64,000 nt of DNA from an uncultured bacterium (GCA_905215345.1 CAJMPR010000008.1:62001-126000), one strand, 5' to 3'. Shown: positions 23,709 through 34,000, numbered from the stretch's first letter. The notes: generated from the sequence alone by a model not told the origin. Numbers and translations are program-made.

Positions 23709-25805
23709 TCAGCTAATAGCCGCCCAATTGACGTTCGTTTTCCTTAGCGTTTTTAACTGTCTCCACAGGAGTTCATTTTCAGGAAGAGTACCGTTGGGGT
23801 CTTTATCGACAATAGCCTGGGCAATGCCACGGACGTATTGCAACAATTGACCGTCACGGGCTATATCGGCAATCTTCAAATCAAAAGCAACACCGCTCTG
23901 TTGCGTTCCTTCCAAATCACCCGGACCACGTAACTTCAAATCCGCCTCAGCTATTTCAAAACCGTCGTTGGTACGGACCATTATCTCCAAACGCTTGCGG
24001 GTATCTTCGGCCAGTTTATATCCGGTTACCAGAATACAATAAGACTGGTCGGCACCACGGCCTACACGGCCACGAAGCTGATGAAGTTGAGACAATCCGA
24101 AACGCTCGGCATTCTCGATAATCATCACCGAAGCATTAGGGACATTCACACCTACTTCGATTACCGTAGTAGCAACCATAATTTGCGCTTCGCCTGAAAC
24201 GAACAACTGCATCTGCGCATCTTTCTCGGCAGGCTTCATCTTCCCATGTACCTTACAGACCTTACAACCGGCAAATTCTTCACAAATATGGAGATAGCCT
24301 TCTTCCAAATTTTTCAGGTCAATCTTTTCGCTTTCTTTAATTAACGGATAAACAATATAAATCTGGCGTCCCTCTGCAATTTGCTTATGGACAGAATTAT
24401 ACAGACTTTCCCGGCGGTTATCAAACTGGTGGATTGTGGCAATCGGTTTTCTACCAGGTGGCAATTCATCAATTACTGACACATCCAAATCACCATAAAG
24501 TGTCATGGCTAAAGTCCGCGGTATCGGGGTGGCAGTCATTACCAGTATATGGGGTGGTTGCACACTTTTCGTCCATAGACGGGCACGTTGTGCTACTCCA
24601 AAACGATGCTGTTCATCAATCACCACTAATCCCAATGAAGCAAAATTCACCGTATCTTCGATGACCGCATGAGTACCTATCAAGATACGTACATCTCCGG
24701 TTAACAATCCCGAAAGGATAGCTTCCCGGCGTCTTCCCTTAATAGAGCCCGTCAGCAATTCCACCCGGATATCCATTCCATACAGCAGTTCGCGAATTGT
24801 TTCGTAATGCTGATTTGCCAGAATCTCGGTAGGCGCCATCATACATGCCTGATACCCGTTATCGAGCGCAATAAGCATACTCATCAGTGCAACCAGCGTT
24901 TTCCCACTACCTACATCGCCCTGCAACAAACGGTTCATCTGCTTACCTGAACCTAAATCCCAACGTATCTCTTTCAGTACACGCTTCTGCGCATTAGTCA
25001 ACTCAAAGGGTAGATTACGGGAGTAGAATGTATTGAAGACCTCTCCTACTTTCTCAAAGATATAGCCGCGATATTTCCGTTGCCTGTCTTTGGCATAGCG
25101 AAGAATATTCAGTTGGACATAGAAAAGTTCCTCAAACTTCAAACGGTATTCCGCCTTTCGCAAGGTATCCGGATTGGCGGGAAAATGAATATTGATTAAA
25201 GCATCCGTAAGAGGCATCAAGTGATGTTCCGCCAGTACCAACGGCGAAAGGGTTTCGGGCAATGGCTCATTCAACTGCTGAATGACGGTTTTCATCATTT
25301 TCTCAATCGCATGCGAATTGAGAGAACTGCGTTTCATCTTCTCTGTTGTATTGTAATAGGGCTGCAATCCCATTGCCGACAATTTCAACTCGGAAGCCAG
25401 GTCAATATCCGGGTGGGCAATGTTGATTCTGCCATTGAACACAGAAGGTTTGCCAAACACAATATATTCCTGATGAACTTTATACTTTCCTACCAGATAT
25501 TTAATACCTTGAAACCAAATCAAATCAATCACTCCCGTTCCGTCCGAGAAGTGGGCAATCAGTCTTCTCTGCCGCCCTTCACCTGCTGTTTCAAATCCCA
25601 ATATCTCACCTTTCAACTGGATATAAGGCATCGTACCGTCAATCTCACGGATATAATAAATGCGACTACGGTCTACATATTTATAAGGGAAATAATAGAG
25701 TAAATCATGAAAAGAGTAAATGCCCAATTCTTTATTGAGCACCGAAGCACGTTGAGGTCCGACGCCCGACAAATATTTTATGTCACGCGTGCTTAAATCG
25801 AACAT
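23709..25805 (-). CDS. recG: ATP-dependent DNA helicase RecG
   Basis: 698 residues. Branch-migrates Holliday junctions and regresses stalled forks. The N-terminal wedge/OB domain (about 1-240) begins with a helix-hairpin-helix-like KYLSGVGPQRASVLNKELG. Helicase motifs: Walker A GDVGSGKT with Lys302, motif II DEQH in VVIDEQHRFGVAQR, motif III TATPIPRTLA, motif VI QLRGRVGRGADQSYC. Full length. It is the last gene of the pdxJ-to-recG operon, and its start overlaps ispD by 13 bases, so translational coupling is likely. Confidence 0.97.
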   Translation of the reverse strand: MFDLSTRDIKYLSGVGPQRASVLNKELGIYSFHDLLYYFPYKYVDRSRIYYIREIDGTMPYIQLKGEILGFETAGEGRQRRLIAHFSDGTGVIDLIWFQGIKYLVGKYKVHQEYIVFGKPSVFNGRINIAHPDIDLASELKLSAMGLQPYYNTTEKMKRSSLNSHAIEKMMKTVIQQLNEPLPETLSPLVLAEHHLMPLTDALINIHFPANPDTLRKAEYRLKFEELFYVQLNILRYAKDRQRKYRGYIFEKVGEVFNTFYSRNLPFELTNAQKRVLKEIRWDLGSGKQMNRLLQGDVGSGKTLVALMSMLIALDNGYQACMMAPTEILANQHYETIRELLYGMDIRVELLTGSIKGRRREAILSGLLTGDVRILIGTHAVIEDTVNFASLGLVVIDEQHRFGVAQRARLWTKSVQPPHILVMTATPIPRTLAMTLYGDLDVSVIDELPPGRKPIATIHQFDNRRESLYNSVHKQIAEGRQIYIVYPLIKESEKIDLKNLEEGYLHICEEFAGCKVCKVHGKMKPAEKDAQMQLFVSGEAQIMVATTVIEVGVNVPNASVMIIENAERFGLSQLHQLRGRVGRGADQSYCILVTGYKLAEDTRKRLEIMVRTNDGFEIAEADLKLRGPGDLEGTQQSGVAFDLKIADIARDGQLLQYVRGIAQAIVDKDPNGTLPENELLWRQLKTLRKTNVNWAAIS

Positions 25806-26464
25806 GAGCCTAAGAGTGCAGTCGCTATTTTTAAATCAAAAGGAGTTGTTATTTTTATATTTTCCCGGTTACCGGCTGTCAAAAAGACCGGACTTCCCAG
25901 CGCTTCCACCACCGAAGCGTCATCGGTAAAGTCCGCAGTATAGGGTTGTTCATAAGCCTTTTTCAACAAATCGGCATCAAAGACTTGCGGTGTCTGAACC
26001 AGTTTATATTCGTCACGATTTACGGTTACACTTTCCCCGCCTTCCAAATGCCGTACCGTCTCTACCACATCTATCACAGGAACCACTGCTTTTTTCTCTG
26101 CTGCCAATGTATAACAACGGGCAATCACTTCCCCGGCTACAAAAGGACGCACTCCGTCATGCACTCCTACCAGACCGGGTGTAGTTACAAACGCTAAACC
26201 ATTTTTAACTGAATGAAAGCGGGTTTCTCCTCCATCAGCAACATGATGAGGAACTGAGAAATGATGCTCCCGGCACAAGTCAGCCCAATAAGGCTGCTGG
26301 CTGCACGGAAGCACCAATATTATCTGTATCTCCGAATTGTAGGCATAGAAGGCTTCTATGGTGCGCATCAATACAGGTTTCCCCCCAATCGGGAGAAACT
26401 GCTTGGGAAGTTCGCTTCCCATACGCAAGCCTTTACCACCGGCAACTATCAGAGCATAATTCAT
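25793..26464 (-). CDS. ispD: 2-C-methyl-D-erythritol 4-phosphate cytidylyltransferase
   Basis: 223 residues. Third step of the MEP isoprenoid pathway (CTP-dependent activation of methylerythritol phosphate). The nucleotidyltransferase signature VAGGKGLRMGSELPKQFLPI is at the N-terminus; HDGVRPFV and the QTPQVFD segment are IspD-specific. The final FTDDASVVEALG motif is also typical. Located between the DJ-1 gene and recG on the same strand. Confidence 0.95.
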   Translation of the reverse strand: MNYALIVAGGKGLRMGSELPKQFLPIGGKPVLMRTIEAFYAYNSEIQIILVLPCSQQPYWADLCREHHFSVPHHVADGGETRFHSVKNGLAFVTTPGLVGVHDGVRPFVAGEVIARCYTLAAEKKAVVPVIDVVETVRHLEGGESVTVNRDEYKLVQTPQVFDADLLKKAYEQPYTADFTDDASVVEALGSPVFLTAGNRENIKITTPFDLKIATALLGSCSI

Positions 26465-26465
26465 T

Positions 26466-26555
26466 TATGAGTTATAAGTTATGAGTTATAAGTTATGAAT
26501 GATAGCGCACAAATCCGCATGGCAATTCATAAATCATAATTCTGAAATCATAATC
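26466..26555. repeat. Palindromic intergenic element G with conserved core
   Basis: The left arm is an array of GTTATAA/GTTATGA 7-base units (26466-26500) and the right arm (26524-26555) holds degenerate inverse units. The core has TAGCGC (26503-26508) and box 2 CCGCATGG (26515-26522), the latter identical over eight bases to element O on its minus strand. It lies between the DJ-1 gene and ispD, within one operon. Confidence 0.8.
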
Positions 26556-27102
26556 AAAGTACGCACATCGCTTCTTTCAATTCTTGTACCTTATCCTTGC
26601 CGAGCAAAAGTTCTACTATTGCAAGCGCAAATTCCATAGCGCTGCCAGGACCTATTCCGGTAATAATATTACCGTCTTTCTCTACTTGCGCACCTGTGAA
26701 CTGCGCACCTTCCAGATATTGTTCAAAAGCCGGATAGCAAGTAGCCTTTTTCCCTTTGAGTAAGCCCATTTTTCCTAAAATCATAGGAGCGGCACAGATA
26801 GCGGCAATCGGTTTATTCTGTTCCGCAAAACGAGTAATCAGCCTGCGCAAGTCCTCACTTTTTTCCAAAGTGGCAGCACCCGGCATACCGCCCGGCAGCA
26901 AAATCAGATCTGCATCAAAAAAGTCACAGTTCTCTATATTCTTATCACAAAGCACAGGCACGTCATGAGCTCCGGTTACTATTTCATCAGGAGTTACCGT
27001 TACCATTTCTACGTTCAGCCCTGCACGTCTCATTACATCGACAGAAGTGAATGCTTCTATTTCTTCAAACCCATCTGCAAAAAACACATAAACTGTACCC
27101 AT
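26554..27102 (-). CDS. DJ-1/PfpI (ThiJ-like) family protein
   Basis: 182 residues. It has the DJ-1 fold with the nucleophile elbow AAICAAPMIL (Cys103) and acidic partner in GFEEIEAF near residue 14. The GGMPGAATL segment and the ITGIGPGSAMEFAL end are typical of the YajL/ThiJ branch. Members act in oxidative or carbonyl stress as chaperones or deglycases; annotations as thiamine biosynthesis ThiJ are historical. It sits between the tonB and ispD genes in a leftward operon, which says little about function. Confidence 0.9.
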   Translation of the reverse strand: MGTVYVFFADGFEEIEAFTSVDVMRRAGLNVEMVTVTPDEIVTGAHDVPVLCDKNIENCDFFDADLILLPGGMPGAATLEKSEDLRRLITRFAEQNKPIAAICAAPMILGKMGLLKGKKATCYPAFEQYLEGAQFTGAQVEKDGNIITGIGPGSAMEFALAIVELLLGKDKVQELKEAMCVL

Positions 27103-27116
27103 GTCTTTTTCTCCTC

Positions 27117-27929
27117 TTATTTTAAATTAAAATAATATGTTATTGTTCCTGTCTGGTTATTCAACCCGCTTACCGAGTTAAACTTTGCTTTCTTTGCCGC
27201 ATCCTCAGCAGCTTTCCGCAACGCAGGGTTCACTGTATTCGTCAACCGGTTGATACTGGTAGCAATCACTTGTCCGGCCGGATTCACGGTGATAGTAACC
27301 ACTACCCTGCCTTCATCCTGTACATTATATATAGGACGCGGCAATCCGCCTTCTCCAATAGAACGTCCGCCAAGATTAAAAGTTCCATAACCACCCGTTC
27401 CCGTAATTGCTCCCTCGGAAGCATTTCCCGTAGGGCTTCCCTGAACTCCGGTTCCCTCCGTCGAACCTTTGCTACCCATCTGGGCTCCCTTACCAAACGC
27501 ACCGGCTACTCGTTGGCGAGCCGCTTCTTCGGCAGCTTTCCGCTCCTTTTCCGCCTTTTCTTCTGCCAACTTACGGGCTTCTTCTGCCTTTTCCGCTGCT
27601 GTTTTTTCGGGCTTCTTCACCTCTTTCTTCTTTTCCTCGGCTTTGGGCTTTATCGCAACGGTTTCTTCGTTCTCCTGCGTCAGCATATCTTGCTCTACCG
27701 CATTCTGAGGTGGTGGAGCTACCTCTTCGGGCATTACGTCCACTTCTACCAAAGACGGATCGGCAGTACCCAACGCATCGGGCACTTCGCCCAACATTAC
27801 AGGTATACCACCTTCTTCCGACTGTTCAGGCAACGTAAATCCGACCAGCAGCAAAAGGGCAATAAAAAAGACGTGCACCAACAGTGCCCCTACCATTCCT
27901 ATATATTTTCCTTTTTCTTTTTGCTTCAC
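27117..27929 (-). CDS. TonB family energy transducer
   Basis: 270 residues. One N-terminal transmembrane helix (GMVGALLVHVFFIALLLLVG), a Pro/Glu/Val periplasmic stretch, a long Lys/Glu/Ala-rich helical region (about 95-145), a Gly-rich linker and a C-terminal TonB domain (about 195-270: RPIYNVQDEGRVVVTITVNP, ANKAKFNSVSG-like end). With ExbB and ExbD immediately upstream it would form an inner-membrane motor that uses the proton gradient to power outer-membrane TonB-dependent transporters such as SusC. TolA-like length of the helical region makes a Tol-Pal-like role an alternative. Confidence 0.87.
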   Translation of the reverse strand: MKQKEKGKYIGMVGALLVHVFFIALLLLVGFTLPEQSEEGGIPVMLGEVPDALGTADPSLVEVDVMPEEVAPPPQNAVEQDMLTQENEETVAIKPKAEEKKKEVKKPEKTAAEKAEEARKLAEEKAEKERKAAEEAARQRVAGAFGKGAQMGSKGSTEGTGVQGSPTGNASEGAITGTGGYGTFNLGGRSIGEGGLPRPIYNVQDEGRVVVTITVNPAGQVIATSINRLTNTVNPALRKAAEDAAKKAKFNSVSGLNNQTGTITYYFNLK

Positions 27930-27948
27930 CGTCTTGATTCACGATTTA

Positions 27949-28362
27949 TCACTTTCCCTCAGGCGGGCGTGTAGCCAGCACCATCTTGAAGTGGTTCTCA
28001 TTAGCGATATTCAGTACTCTCACAATCTCCCGATAAGGCACTGCCTCATCGGCATACAAAGCCACATACATTTCAGGTTCTTTCTCCGCACAAGATTGCA
28101 GGAAAGGAGTTAATTCATCCAAGGTCAATGCCTGTTCCTTGTCATTGCCGAAAGCTGCGTAAAAGTTCAAATCCTTATCAATAATAACCCTCGTCAAAGG
28201 CTTGGCGGAAGTCTGCTGTTTACCCTGCGGAAGCAACACCTTGATTGCGTTCGGTGATACGACCGTAGAAGTAATCATAAAGAAAATCAACAGCAGGAAG
28301 ATAACATCCGTCATGGATGCCATACTGAAATTGGGCGATATTTTTGCTCTACGTTGTAACAC
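27949..28362 (-). CDS. exbD: ExbD/TolR family biopolymer transporter
   Basis: 137 residues. A single N-terminal transmembrane helix (DVIFLLLIFFMITSTVV) is preceded by the essential Asp19 in FSMASMTDV, which matches the proton-path aspartate of ExbD/TolR. The periplasmic domain follows (LTRVIIDKDLNFYAAFG, CAEKEPEMYVALYADEAVPY). It lies between ExbB (32 bases) and the TonB-like gene (19 bases) on the same strand. Confidence 0.94.
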   Translation of the reverse strand: MLQRRAKISPNFSMASMTDVIFLLLIFFMITSTVVSPNAIKVLLPQGKQQTSAKPLTRVIIDKDLNFYAAFGNDKEQALTLDELTPFLQSCAEKEPEMYVALYADEAVPYREIVRVLNIANENHFKMVLATRPPEGK

Positions 28363-28370
28363 GTTTTACT

Positions 28371-28400
28371 AAGTTATGAGTTATAAGTTATGAGTTATTT
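28371..28400. repeat. Half element H (tandem heptamers only)
   Basis: Four copies of GTTATGA/GTTATAA in tandem with no opposing arm or core, overlapping the ExbB stop codon (28395-28397). It looks like one arm of the palindromic family. Confidence 0.65.
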
Positions 28401-29111
28401 GGCGGGCTCGTTCAGCAAGTCCATGAAAGCCATTGTCTTGGCTTCCATCTTATTGACCACACCATCTACCAGAGTCACCAGATAATTATAGGCGAACATG
28501 GCGATAATACCGACAATCAAACCACCTACGGTCGTAATCATAGCTTCGTATATACCACCAGACAATAAAGTTATATCGATATTATTACCGGCATTAGCCA
28601 TTTCAAAGAAAGCACGTACCATACCGGTCACCGTACCAAGAAAACCTATCATTGGCGCACCGCCGGAAATCGTTGCCATAATTGTCAAGCCTTTCTCCAA
28701 CTTGGCCACTTCAATGTTACCTACATTCTCAATAGCAGCCTGCACGTCGTTCACCGGACGTCCCAAACGACTGATTCCTTTCTCAATCATACGGGCTGAA
28801 GGTGTATTAACACTACGGCAATAAGCAATGGCAGCCTTTATTTCACCACCCAGAATATAGTCCTTAATCTTATCCATGAACATCGGATCTTCTTTGCCAG
28901 CTTTCCGAATGACGTAGTTACGTTCAAACAAAATATAGAAGCAGACAACAGATAACAGTCCGAGAACTATCATAATCCAACCACCCTTGATAGCCATGCT
29001 CCACAGATTCATTTCATCCGAGGCAGCTACGGGAGTAAGTACCGGATTTGTTCCGGCAATCGAATCGGCCAACGCCGGACCCACCTGGGCCAATAACAAC
29101 ATAAGATTCAT
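28395..29111 (-). CDS. exbB: ExbB/TolQ/MotA family proton channel
   Basis: 238 residues. An N-terminal signal-like stretch (MNLMLLLAQVGPALADS) is followed by three transmembrane segments: one near 45-65 (GWIMIVLGLLSVVCFYILFE) and two in the MotA/TolQ/ExbB domain (LTIMATISGGAPMIGFLGTV, MITTVGGLIVGIIAMFAYNY). The GGAPMIGFLGTVTGM motif is family-defining. It forms the channel part of the ExbBD motor with the following genes. The start overlaps the pdxJ stop as TAATG. Confidence 0.95.
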   Translation of the reverse strand: MNLMLLLAQVGPALADSIAGTNPVLTPVAASDEMNLWSMAIKGGWIMIVLGLLSVVCFYILFERNYVIRKAGKEDPMFMDKIKDYILGGEIKAAIAYCRSVNTPSARMIEKGISRLGRPVNDVQAAIENVGNIEVAKLEKGLTIMATISGGAPMIGFLGTVTGMVRAFFEMANAGNNIDITLLSGGIYEAMITTVGGLIVGIIAMFAYNYLVTLVDGVVNKMEAKTMAFMDLLNEPAK

Positions 29112-29824
29112 TAGCGAAGACAGTTTTTATATTCCTGAATAGTACGTTCCAATCCCAGATACAGAGCGTCGCTTATCAGCGCATGACCGATAGAGACTTC
29201 GTCCAACCAGGGAATATTTTGATAAAAATAGTTCAAATTCACCAAGCTCAAGTCATGTCCGGCATTTAATCCCAAACCTAAGCTACGGGCCACTTTAGCA
29301 GCTTCCACAAAAGGAGCTACCGCCGATTCCTTACCTTGCGGGAAAGCCGTAGCATAAGGTTCTGTGTAAAGTTCCACACGGTCGGCACCTGCTTTGGCGG
29401 CATATTCTATCATTTCCGCATCGGTAGATACGAACACGGAAGTACGGATACCCGCATTATTAAACGCATCCAACACCTCAGTCAGAAAACTCAGATTTGC
29501 TTTTGTATCCCACCCGGAATTAGAGGTCAACTGGGTAGGACTATCAGGAACCAAAGTAACCTGATGGGGCTTTACTTTCAGTACCAGGTCGATAAACTCA
29601 GGGGCGGGATACCCCTCGATATTAAATTCCGTGCGCAACAACGGGCGAAGGTCATAAACATCGCTTCTGCGAATATGCCGCTCATCGGGACGCGGATGTA
29701 CCGTAATGCCATCGGCACCAAAGCTTTCACAATCCAAAGCCACCTTTACTACATTGGGAGTATCTCCTCCACGGGCATTACGCAATGTTGCTACCTTATT
29801 TATATTTACGCTTAATTTCGTCAT
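29111..29824 (-). CDS. pdxJ: Pyridoxine 5'-phosphate synthase
   Basis: About 237 residues from MTKLSVNINKVATLRNARGG. Condenses 3-amino-2-oxopropyl phosphate with deoxyxylulose 5-phosphate to pyridoxine 5'-phosphate. Family signatures: GADGITVHPRPDERHIRRSD, VTLVPDSP and GLNAGHDLSLVNL. An ATG eight codons earlier (29848) is rejected because it falls in the promoter. First gene of a leftward operon that continues into exbB, exbD, tonB, a DJ-1 gene, ispD and recG. Confidence 0.95.
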   Translation of the reverse strand: MTKLSVNINKVATLRNARGGDTPNVVKVALDCESFGADGITVHPRPDERHIRRSDVYDLRPLLRTEFNIEGYPAPEFIDLVLKVKPHQVTLVPDSPTQLTSNSGWDTKANLSFLTEVLDAFNNAGIRTSVFVSTDAEMIEYAAKAGADRVELYTEPYATAFPQGKESAVAPFVEAAKVARSLGLGLNAGHDLSLVNLNYFYQNIPWLDEVSIGHALISDALYLGLERTIQEYKNCLR

Positions 29825-29845
29825 AATTCGGTTTATAGTTTGCGG

Positions 29846-29853
29846 CAAAAATA
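29846..29853 (-). promoter_or_regulatory. Promoter -7 box of the pdxJ-exbBD-recG operon
   Basis: On the minus strand TATTTTTG matches TAnnTTTG, with a TTG about 21 bases further upstream. Initiation near 29840 puts the ATG at 29824 in the transcript and excludes the ATG at 29848. Confidence 0.65.
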
Positions 29854-29929
29854 CAAATTATAGCGGGATATTGCCAACATTCTGAGAAAAAAATAGCATC
29901 TTTGCATTTCACAATAACAGAAACCAGTT

Positions 29930-30799
29930 ATGAAATTTGCCATATTTGGAAATACTTATCAAGCCAAGAAATCATCGTATGCCGAAAAACTCTTCCGCTT
30001 GTTGGGACAACGGAAAGCGCAACTTTGCGTATGCCGCGAGTTCTATCATTTCCTGACTTCCGACCTGCACCTTAATATTCCTTCGGCTGAATTGTTTGAC
30101 GGTGAAGACTTTTATGCAGATATGGTTATCAGCATCGGTGGGGACGGCACGTTCCTGAAAGCCGCCAGCCGTGTCGGTAAGAAGAACATTCCTATTCTGG
30201 GCATCAATACAGGACGCCTCGGCTTTCTGGCCGATATATCGCCCGAAGAAATGGAAGAAACGATTGATGAAATTTACAATAACCATTATAAGGTAGAAGA
30301 ACGAAGTGTATTGCAGTTGAGATGTAAGGATGAAAAGCTGATGGAATCTCCCTATGCGCTCAATGAAATAGCGGTATTGAAACGCGACAGTTCGTCCATG
30401 ATCAGTATCCACACGGCAATCAATGGTGCTCATCTTACTACCTACCAGGCCGACGGTTTAGTGATAGCCACTCCTACCGGTTCCACAGCCTATTCACTCA
30501 GTGTAGGTGGCCCGGTTATTGTACCTCATAGCAAAACAATTGCCATTACTCCTGTTGCTCCTCATAGCCTCAACGTGCGCCCCATTGTTATTTGCGATGA
30601 CTGGGAAATAACGCTTGATGTGGAAAGCCGCAGTCACAACTTCCTCGTGGCAATCGACGGACGCAGTGAATCCTGCAAAGACACTACCCGCCTCAGTATT
30701 TCACGGGCAGACTATTCCATCAAGGTAGTCAAACGTTTTAATCACGTATTTTTCGATACATTACGGAACAAGATGATGTGGGGGGTGGATGTAAGATAA
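29930..30799 (+). CDS. nadK: NAD kinase
   Basis: 289 residues. Phosphorylates NAD to NADP. The GGDGT motif is at 70-74 (Asp72), and the NE/D-like ALNEIAVLKRD and TPTGSTAYSLSVGGPV segments are the other family signatures. It is transcribed divergently from pdxJ. The 3' end faces the S41 protease gene across a spacer with two perfect inverted repeats. Confidence 0.97.
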   Translation: MKFAIFGNTYQAKKSSYAEKLFRLLGQRKAQLCVCREFYHFLTSDLHLNIPSAELFDGEDFYADMVISIGGDGTFLKAASRVGKKNIPILGINTGRLGFLADISPEEMEETIDEIYNNHYKVEERSVLQLRCKDEKLMESPYALNEIAVLKRDSSSMISIHTAINGAHLTTYQADGLVIATPTGSTAYSLSVGGPVIVPHSKTIAITPVAPHSLNVRPIVICDDWEITLDVESRSHNFLVAIDGRSESCKDTTRLSISRADYSIKVVKRFNHVFFDTLRNKMMWGVDVR

Positions 30800-30898
30800 C
30801 GAGTCTTTCTACAAGAGTTTTGTATCATCTTTTCACAAAAGCGCCAACGAGCACAATCTACTGATTATCAATCATATTAAAAATCAGTTCCAAACATT

Positions 30899-30967
30899 GC
30901 CTACTATCAAGCCGAAGGTCGCCTACTATCAGACCGAAGGTAGGCGACCTTCGGCTTGATAGTAGGC
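30899..30967. repeat. 26-bp perfect inverted repeat with 22-bp direct repeat
   Basis: The 26-base arm 30899-30924 is the exact reverse complement of 30942-30967, with a 17-base loop. The loop repeats most of the left arm: GCCTACTATCA occurs at 30899 and again at 30921, 22 bases apart. This allows an alternative hairpin, TCGCCTAC (30919-30926) with GTAGGCGA (30940-30947). It lies between the convergent nadK and S41 protease genes and may act as a bidirectional terminator, although no T run follows directly. Confidence 0.85.
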
Positions 30968-30976
30968 GACATTTTT

Positions 30977-31015
30977 ATATGATTCAATATTTTTCTTAAA
31001 GATATTGAATCATAT
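30977..31015 (-). terminator. 14-bp perfect inverted repeat after the S41 protease gene
   Basis: ATATGATTCAATAT (30977-30990) and its exact complement (31002-31015) flank an 11-base loop, 14 bases past the protease stop. The stem is AT-rich with a short A/T tract on either side, so it is a candidate but not a classic terminator. Confidence 0.45.
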
Positions 31016-31028
31016 ACAGACTACATCA

Positions 31029-34000
31029 TTATTTCTTTGGCAACTGCTTCAACAAACAATCTACCGCCGCCTTCAATTGAGTATCATCCCCTTTCAGTGC
31101 ATCCTCCGGTGTGTTAAATACCAGTATATCGGGCTGTAACGTATGATTCTCCAGATAATTACCTTGCATATCCATACAACCTACCTGCGGAATACCGAAT
31201 ACAATGCTCGGATCTATCTGGCGTTCCCACCAAACGGCCGTCATTGTTCCGGCAATCGGGGTTCCCACCAACTTGCCTACACCTAAGGTTTTATATACAA
31301 AAGGAGTACCATGCGCATTACTGTAATTGTCTTCACAAACCAACATGCAAGACGGTTTCAACCATTTATTGAAAGGATCACTTCCGATATACTGTCCGCG
31401 CGGAACGAAACGTTCATACTCCTTGCCGCTAAGCAAGGTTACAACATCGTCGTGCAGCCATCCGCCACCGTTATGACGAACATCTACCACTACCGCTTCT
31501 TTGTTACGATTGCGTCCAAGCAACTCAGAATACATCTTACGGAAACTCGGGCTATCCATTCCTTTGATATGAACATAACCGATGCGTCCTCCGGAAAGTT
31601 CTTCCACCTTCTTGCGACAATTCTCTACCCAACGTTTATAAAGGAGTTCACTTTGCTCCGCAATGGTAATGGGTTTTATCGTTTCTTCAAAACGTTTTTT
31701 GGTAGCTGGATTGTAAACAGAGAGAATTACCTTGCGGTTCGCTTTTCCTTCAAGCAAAGGGAAGTAATCTACACCTGCCTTGACAGCTACCCCGTCAATC
31801 TTCTCAATGACACAACCCGGAATAACATCGGTTTTCTTCTTAGTCAGAGGACTTTGAGCAATAATTTCTTTTATCTTCAAACCATCACCCGTATAAGTTT
31901 CGTCATAGAAAACTCCTAAAGTTGCCGTAGGCAATGTAGCACCTGCAGCATAGTAACGTGCACCGGTATGGGAAGCATTCAATTCGCCCAGCATCTCGCT
32001 CAACATCTCTGTAAAGTCATAGTTATTATTGATATAAGGCAAGAAACGCTTGTAAGTAGCCTTATAACCATTCCAGTCGGTACCTTGCAAGTCTTCCACA
32101 TAGAATTTGTCATCGACTTGTTGCCATACGTGGTCGAAAATATACTCACGTTCACCATACGGACGATAATCAAAGAAAGCTTCAAATTCTATCGGAGTCA
32201 CCTTACTGCCTTCAACCTCTATCTTTTTCATTCCCTCACTGCTGCAAAGGAAGATATTCTTTCCTTCTTTATCAGGTTGTAAAGCACCTTCACCAACATC
32301 TTTCAGAAGCACTTTCGTAGTATTCTCCTTCAGGTCATGTTTCCAAAGGTCACAACCATCCTCAAAAGTAGACAAATAATAAAGGGCATCCCCTTTCGGA
32401 GTTAGCACGGCATCCGTCAGATGTGAAGAATTAACCGTCAGGCGGACGATACGATCAAAACGGTTGGCAAGATCGAACTTCAACGGCTCTACTTTCTTGT
32501 CTTTTTCGGCTTCATCTTCTTTAGCGTCCTTATTCTTGGCATCTTTCTTATCCTCTTTCTTCTTTTCCACCTTTTCCTTATCTTCCTTCGCTTTCTTTTC
32601 TGCTTCTTCCAGTAAAGCTGTTTCTTCCTTATTCATAAGGAAACGCTCATAAGCTTCAGCATCGAAGAACATGATATAGGTATCATCTTCAGAGCCCCAA
32701 CTACCATGACTGCGATAGCCGGCACGGTCACTTGTCCAAATCATAGCCTTGCCGCCCAACACCCATTTGGCATTAACATCGGTATAACCGCTTTCGGTCA
32801 GATTGACCATTTCTCCTTTTCCGTCTGCATTCAGCAGAACGACATCCTTATTGTTCCAGCCGCCGATGCCTATGAAATCCGAAAGAATCCATTTGCTGTC
32901 AGGACTCCATTGAAACCACTGGTCACCATCCTCATAAGAATATTGATACTTGGCATCCATCACCGTACGCACCGCTTTTGTCTTCAAGTTGATAACACGT
33001 ATCGCTGCACGATTCTCAAGAAATGCGACCTCTTTACCATCAGGACTATATTGCGGCTGGAAAGAAGTGGACTCAGAATTCGTCAATCGTTCTTCCTGCA
33101 ATTCGGTGGCATACGTAAACTGCTTTTCATCTTTACGGGTAATCGTAGAAGTATAAAGTTGCCAAAGCCCGTTACGCTCGGAAGCATACACCAATGAACG
33201 TCCGTCAGGAGCGAAGTTCACATCACGTTCCTGGCAAGGAGTGTTTGTGATTTGCTTTGTGGTCTTATAGTCTACCGATGTTACATATACATCACCACGC
33301 AATATAAAAGCTACTTCTTTACCATTAGGAGACAATGCCAGTTCGGTAGCCCCGCTATTTTTTATCTGGCGGATAATATCCTTATCACTCCGGTCGGAAA
33401 CAATGCTGACGTTCACCTTTTGCGGCTGCCCGCCCAAAGCCAGCGTATATATTTCTCCGTCAAGTCCATAACAAAGCCTGCCATCGGCTGCTACACTAAG
33501 GAAACGTACCGGCTGCTTAGTATGATGAGTGATTTGAGTAGCCGTCGATGCACCCGGGGTACGTTGATACACATTAAAAGTTCCGTTTTCTTCACTCAGA
33601 TAATAGAACGATTTACCATCGGGAGCCCAAACCGGTTCACGGTCTTCCCCTCCGAAAGTAGTCTGCTGCTGATAAGCCGGTGTTTTACCCGGAGTATACA
33701 TCCATATATCACGCGCTATCGGAGAAACCTGATGTTTACGCCAATAATCCTCATAACCCTTCTTGTCCTGATAGAGCATCACGCCCTCTTTATTGATAGA
33801 GATACATTCCATCGGCATGGATGAATACAGAACAGGACGTCCACCTTCAACAGACACCTGATACATCTGCCTGAACTGTCCGTTAGAAGGGAAAAGTACA
33901 GTTTCGGCAGAAGGCATCACATCGGCAGAGAACAGAATATGTCCGGCATCACTAAAAGCAACCGGGGTTTCACTGCCTGAGTGGGTAGTCAGCCGGCGCG

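Noticed and set aside
27270..27974. Rightward open frame of 234 codons opposite the tonB gene
   Set aside because: Its Phe/Leu/Arg-rich translation is the expected complement of the Lys/Glu-rich TonB linker, with no start signals.
29336..29815. Rightward open frame of 159 codons opposite pdxJ
   Set aside because: It is entirely antisense to pdxJ, whose protein matches its family over full length.
29825..29848. Upstream ATG for pdxJ
   Set aside because: It overlaps the TATTTTTG promoter box, so it would not be in the transcript.
32464..32652. Small Ser/Phe-rich rightward frame
   Set aside because: It is the complement of the Lys/Glu-rich insert of the S41 protease.
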